Below the pieces are notes generated by a model. That model was not told the DNA's origin. It saw only the letters and a list, made by a program, of their open reading frames with translations, and made no database searches. This document shows, piece by piece, positions 31,385 to 33,075 of a DNA stretch of 33,075 nt. Within the stretch, counting starts at the first letter, position 1, and each line of letters begins with the position of its first letter. The position numbers were made by a program, and so were the translations under genes. Source of the stretch: Planctomycetota bacterium. Its GTDB lineage: Bacteria > Planctomycetota > UBA1135 > UBA2386. The stretch covers positions 1 to 33,075 of the forward strand of contig JAJFFD010000155.1 of NCBI GenBank assembly GCA_021776805.1, given 5' to 3'.

Positions 31385-32695
31385 TCAGCCAAAGAACCGG
31401 TCGTGCAGTGCCCGCACCGCCCGCTCCAGATCCACCTCTGCGATCACCATGGCCACATTGACCTTGATGGCCCCCTGGCTGATCACGCGCACCCGAAGAT
31501 CCGCCTCAGCCAAGGTGGTCAGGACGGCAGCGGCAGCCCCACGATCTCTGGCGATCCCTTGACCGACCACGCAGAGAAGCGCCATCTCGCCCTCAACTGT
31601 TACCTCGCCCAACTCGCTCAAGTGGGCGGCGAAGGCCTCCAAGTTTGCACTCCTGTCCGTCGACATGGTGATCGACACCTCAGAAGTCGCAACCAGATCC
31701 ACATCCACCTCATGCTCCGCAGCGATGGTGAAGGCCCGCGCCAAGAAGCCCGGCTGCTGCAGCATGCGTGGCGAGACCAGGTTGATGAGGAAGATGCCTT
31801 CCTTGTAGACCACGGATCGAATCGCTCCCTGATCCTCCGTCTCCTCGGGCAAGATCACCGTGCCCGGTGAATCCGAGCGCTGGGTGTTGAGCACACGCAC
31901 GGGAATCGAACGCTCCATGGCAGGTAGCAAAGCCGCCGGATGCAGCACCCGCCCGCCGTAGTAGGCCAGCTCGCTCGCTTCCTCAAAGCTCATGCAATCG
32001 ATGCGCCGCGCGTTGGGCACAAGACTGGGATCGGCGGACATGATCCCATCCACATCCGTCCAGATCTGAATCTCATCGACCGCCAGAGCCTTGCCGAAGA
32101 GGGCGGCGGAGAAGTCGGAGCCGTTCCTCCCCAGAGTGGTGATATTGCCTTTCTCGTCCTTGGCGATGAAACCGGTGATCACCGGCATGGCAGGCAGGCC
32201 GGCGATGAAGTCAGCGATGCGCCCATCATCCTCCAGGGGGCGAGCTCGCCCATAGTTGCTATCGCTGCGGAGACCGGCATCGAAGGCATCTACGGGCATG
32301 GCCTCAATCCCCTGCTGGACCAGGTAGGCGGCCAGAGTCCTGGCCGAACAGCGCTCGCCATAGCTGAGGAGCTGGTCCCGGGCTCTCGGACTCGCCTCAC
32401 CGACCAGCTTCATGCCCCTGAGGAGGTCCTGCATCTCTGAATGGAGAGGATCGAGCATTCCCCCCTCGAGACCCAACTCTGAAAGCAGCGCCGCGTGCCT
32501 CTCCAAGACCGGTTCGCAGCCCACATTGCCATTGGGCGCAGATCTGCTGAGAGCCTCCAGGGCATCGGTGACACCCGAGTGGGCCGAGACCACCAGCACC
32601 GGCCGCTGGTCCAGCTTGTCGCGAACGATCTCCGTGACCCGCTGGATATCTTTGGCGGTACCCAAGGAAGTACCGCCGAACTTCATGATGATCAT
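31385..32695 (-). CDS. lysC: Aspartokinase with C-terminal ACT domains
   Basis: A 436-residue amino acid kinase that phosphorylates aspartate, opening lysine, threonine and methionine synthesis. MKFGGTSLGTAKDIQRVTEI is the ATP/aspartate signature; GRNGSDFSAALFGKALAVDE and WTDVDGIMSADPSLVPNARR are conserved kinase blocks, and GGRVLHPAALLPAMERSIPV closes the catalytic domain. From about 290 to the end are two ACT regulatory domains (AFTIAAEHEVDVDLVATSEV, AVLTTLAEADLRVRVISQGA), so allosteric inhibition by an end product is expected. The frame is open to 32986, antisense to the LeuA-like gene, but the ATG at 32695 starts the family homology and has AGGA 5 nt upstream. It is not fused to homoserine dehydrogenase. 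The exact paralogue (lysC versus thrA-type control) is not resolved. Confidence 0.93.
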   Translation of the reverse strand: MIIMKFGGTSLGTAKDIQRVTEIVRDKLDQRPVLVVSAHSGVTDALEALSRSAPNGNVGCEPVLERHAALLSELGLEGGMLDPLHSEMQDLLRGMKLVGEASPRARDQLLSYGERCSARTLAAYLVQQGIEAMPVDAFDAGLRSDSNYGRARPLEDDGRIADFIAGLPAMPVITGFIAKDEKGNITTLGRNGSDFSAALFGKALAVDEIQIWTDVDGIMSADPSLVPNARRIDCMSFEEASELAYYGGRVLHPAALLPAMERSIPVRVLNTQRSDSPGTVILPEETEDQGAIRSVVYKEGIFLINLVSPRMLQQPGFLARAFTIAAEHEVDVDLVATSEVSITMSTDRSANLEAFAAHLSELGEVTVEGEMALLCVVGQGIARDRGAAAAVLTTLAEADLRVRVISQGAIKVNVAMVIAEVDLERAVRALHDRFFG

Positions 32696-32776
32696 CCGAA
32701 TCCTGCCCGCCCTTGCTTCCTCATCCTGGAGATCAATTGCTCTGCTTACCAGGAGATGCGACAGGTTATCGCGCTC

Positions 32777-32813
32777 CCTCGGGGTCACAAGGGGAACCCG
32801 GCTGACCCCGAGG
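32777..32813. promoter_or_regulatory. Perfect 11-bp inverted repeat between aspartokinase and the LeuA-like gene
   Basis: CCTCGGGGTCA (32777-32787) and TGACCCCGAGG (32803-32813) are perfect complements around a 15-nt loop that contains GGGGAACCC. The right arm ends one base before the -10-like hexamer of the LeuA-like gene, so the dyad covers its -35 region: an operator or, if transcribed leftward, a leader hairpin of aspartokinase. Confidence 0.5.
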
Positions 32814-32814
32814 C

Positions 32815-32820
32815 TACAAT
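32815..32820 (+). promoter_or_regulatory. -10 element TACAAT before the LeuA-like gene
   Basis: TACAAT followed by 7 nt and the ATG at 32828, predicting transcription from the A of the ATG. The sequence 17 bp upstream (GGGAAC) is not a -35 consensus. Confidence 0.5.
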
Positions 32821-32827
32821 CCTGCCA

Positions 32828-33075
32828 ATGACATCTGTGGACGAACTCATCTACGACTGGAATCGCGAGGCTGGGACGGAGTCTGTGGTCCGTGAACTCA
32901 GTTTCGACGACGAAACTCTCCGCGACGGCCTGCAATCCCCTTCGGTCAAGGACCCCAGCATCGAGAAGAAGCTCGAGCTGCTGCATCTGATGGATGCGCT
33001 GGGAATCCAGACCGCGGACGTTGGCCTCCCCGGTGCCGGGGGACGGCCCCGTGAGGACATTCTCAGACTCGTGAA
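32828..33075 (+). CDS. LeuA/HMGL-like acyl-CoA:2-oxoacid condensing enzyme, 5' part only
   Basis: The ATG at 32828 opens a frame of 82 codons that runs off the right edge. After a short lead (MTSVDELIYDWNREAG) it reads VRELSFDDETLRDGLQSPSV: the E/D-x-T-L-R-D-G signature of the DRE-TIM metallolyases, where Arg and Asp serve catalysis and metal binding. LLHLMDALGIQTADVGLPGA follows, the normal next strand. The family includes 2-isopropylmalate synthase, homocitrate synthase, citramalate synthase and HMG-CoA lyase. Leucine or lysine synthesis would suit the aspartokinase neighbour, but the available 82 residues do not decide between them. Confidence 0.8.
   Translation, partial: MTSVDELIYDWNREAGTESVVRELSFDDETLRDGLQSPSVKDPSIEKKLELLHLMDALGIQTADVGLPGAGGRPREDILRLV

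Noticed and set aside
32779-32820. ECF-sigma promoter with GGAACC as -35 at 32793 (also 7812)
   Set aside because: GGAACC resembles ECF -35 elements, but no TCTA- or CGTC-type -10 lies about 16 nt downstream at either site.
32696-32986. N-terminal extension of aspartokinase to 32986
   Set aside because: It would lie antisense to the start of the LeuA-like gene and across the dyad; aspartokinase homology begins exactly at the ATG at 32695.

Overview
The window is a GC-rich, densely packed bacterial chromosome segment of ordinary housekeeping, regulatory and envelope genes. I see no phage, IS element, CRISPR array, tRNA or rRNA. Several features are reminiscent of Planctomycetota or a neighbouring deep lineage: a single-chain E1 alpha/beta 2-oxoacid dehydrogenase, a secreted HEAT-repeat protein with a WWEYNK motif, a signal peptidase I split by a large insert, an ECF sigma/FecR-like pair, and a small protein with a KIYPILYGRAKALLGL core. 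This assignment is an inference from memory of such proteins. Many genes lack a Shine-Dalgarno sequence, and several have a -10-like hexamer only 5-9 nt before the start codon, which suggests frequent leaderless transcripts.

Layout. 1-327 (-): 5' part of a DUF4440/SnoaL-like exported protein. 455-3696 (+): E1 alpha-beta fusion overlapping an acyltransferase of the FabD fold. 3768-5783 (+): secreted S46 dipeptidyl peptidase. 5831-7744 (-): exported HEAT-repeat protein. 7745-8164: the only gap longer than 300 bp, containing a nested inverted repeat. 8165-9963 (+): ECF sigma factor overlapping a membrane-anchored FecR-like protein. 9972-10328 (-): ArsC-family reductase. 10424-12448 (+): bifunctional 3-hydroxyacyl-CoA dehydrogenase/enoyl-CoA hydratase. 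12452-14781 (-): zinc alcohol dehydrogenase and a membrane-anchored protein with four carboxypeptidase-regulatory-like domains. 14907-15632 (+): family 2 glycosyltransferase.

15585-18618 (-) is a pyridoxal phosphate operon, pdxR-pdxS-pdxT, whose MocR/PdxR regulator lies on the same strand upstream of its presumed targets, with a dyad over the promoter. 18687-19460 (-) is a beta-barrel-like lipoprotein. 19571-21976 (-) is an overlapping operon of pyrE, a flavin reductase and an unusual MobA-like nucleotidyltransferase::NfsA-like nitroreductase fusion. 22040-23998 (+) holds an O-methyltransferase, an AraC-family regulator and a VOC-domain protein. purF (-) and a class IV aminotransferase (+) diverge at 25.5 kb. 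26425-30054 (-) holds a small lysine-rich protein, a CBM9-like/degenerate metallo-beta-lactamase-fold protein and a signal peptidase I. 30236-31375 (+) is a protein with two apparently duplicated winged-helix-like halves. The window ends with an aspartokinase (-) diverging from a LeuA-like synthase (+) across a perfect 11-bp dyad.

The least conventional items are the nucleotidyltransferase::nitroreductase fusion operon, the E1/acyltransferase pair, the pseudo-metallo-beta-lactamase protein, the signal peptidase insert, and a palindromic intergenic motif present at two distant sites. No single obvious new defence or mobile system is visible.
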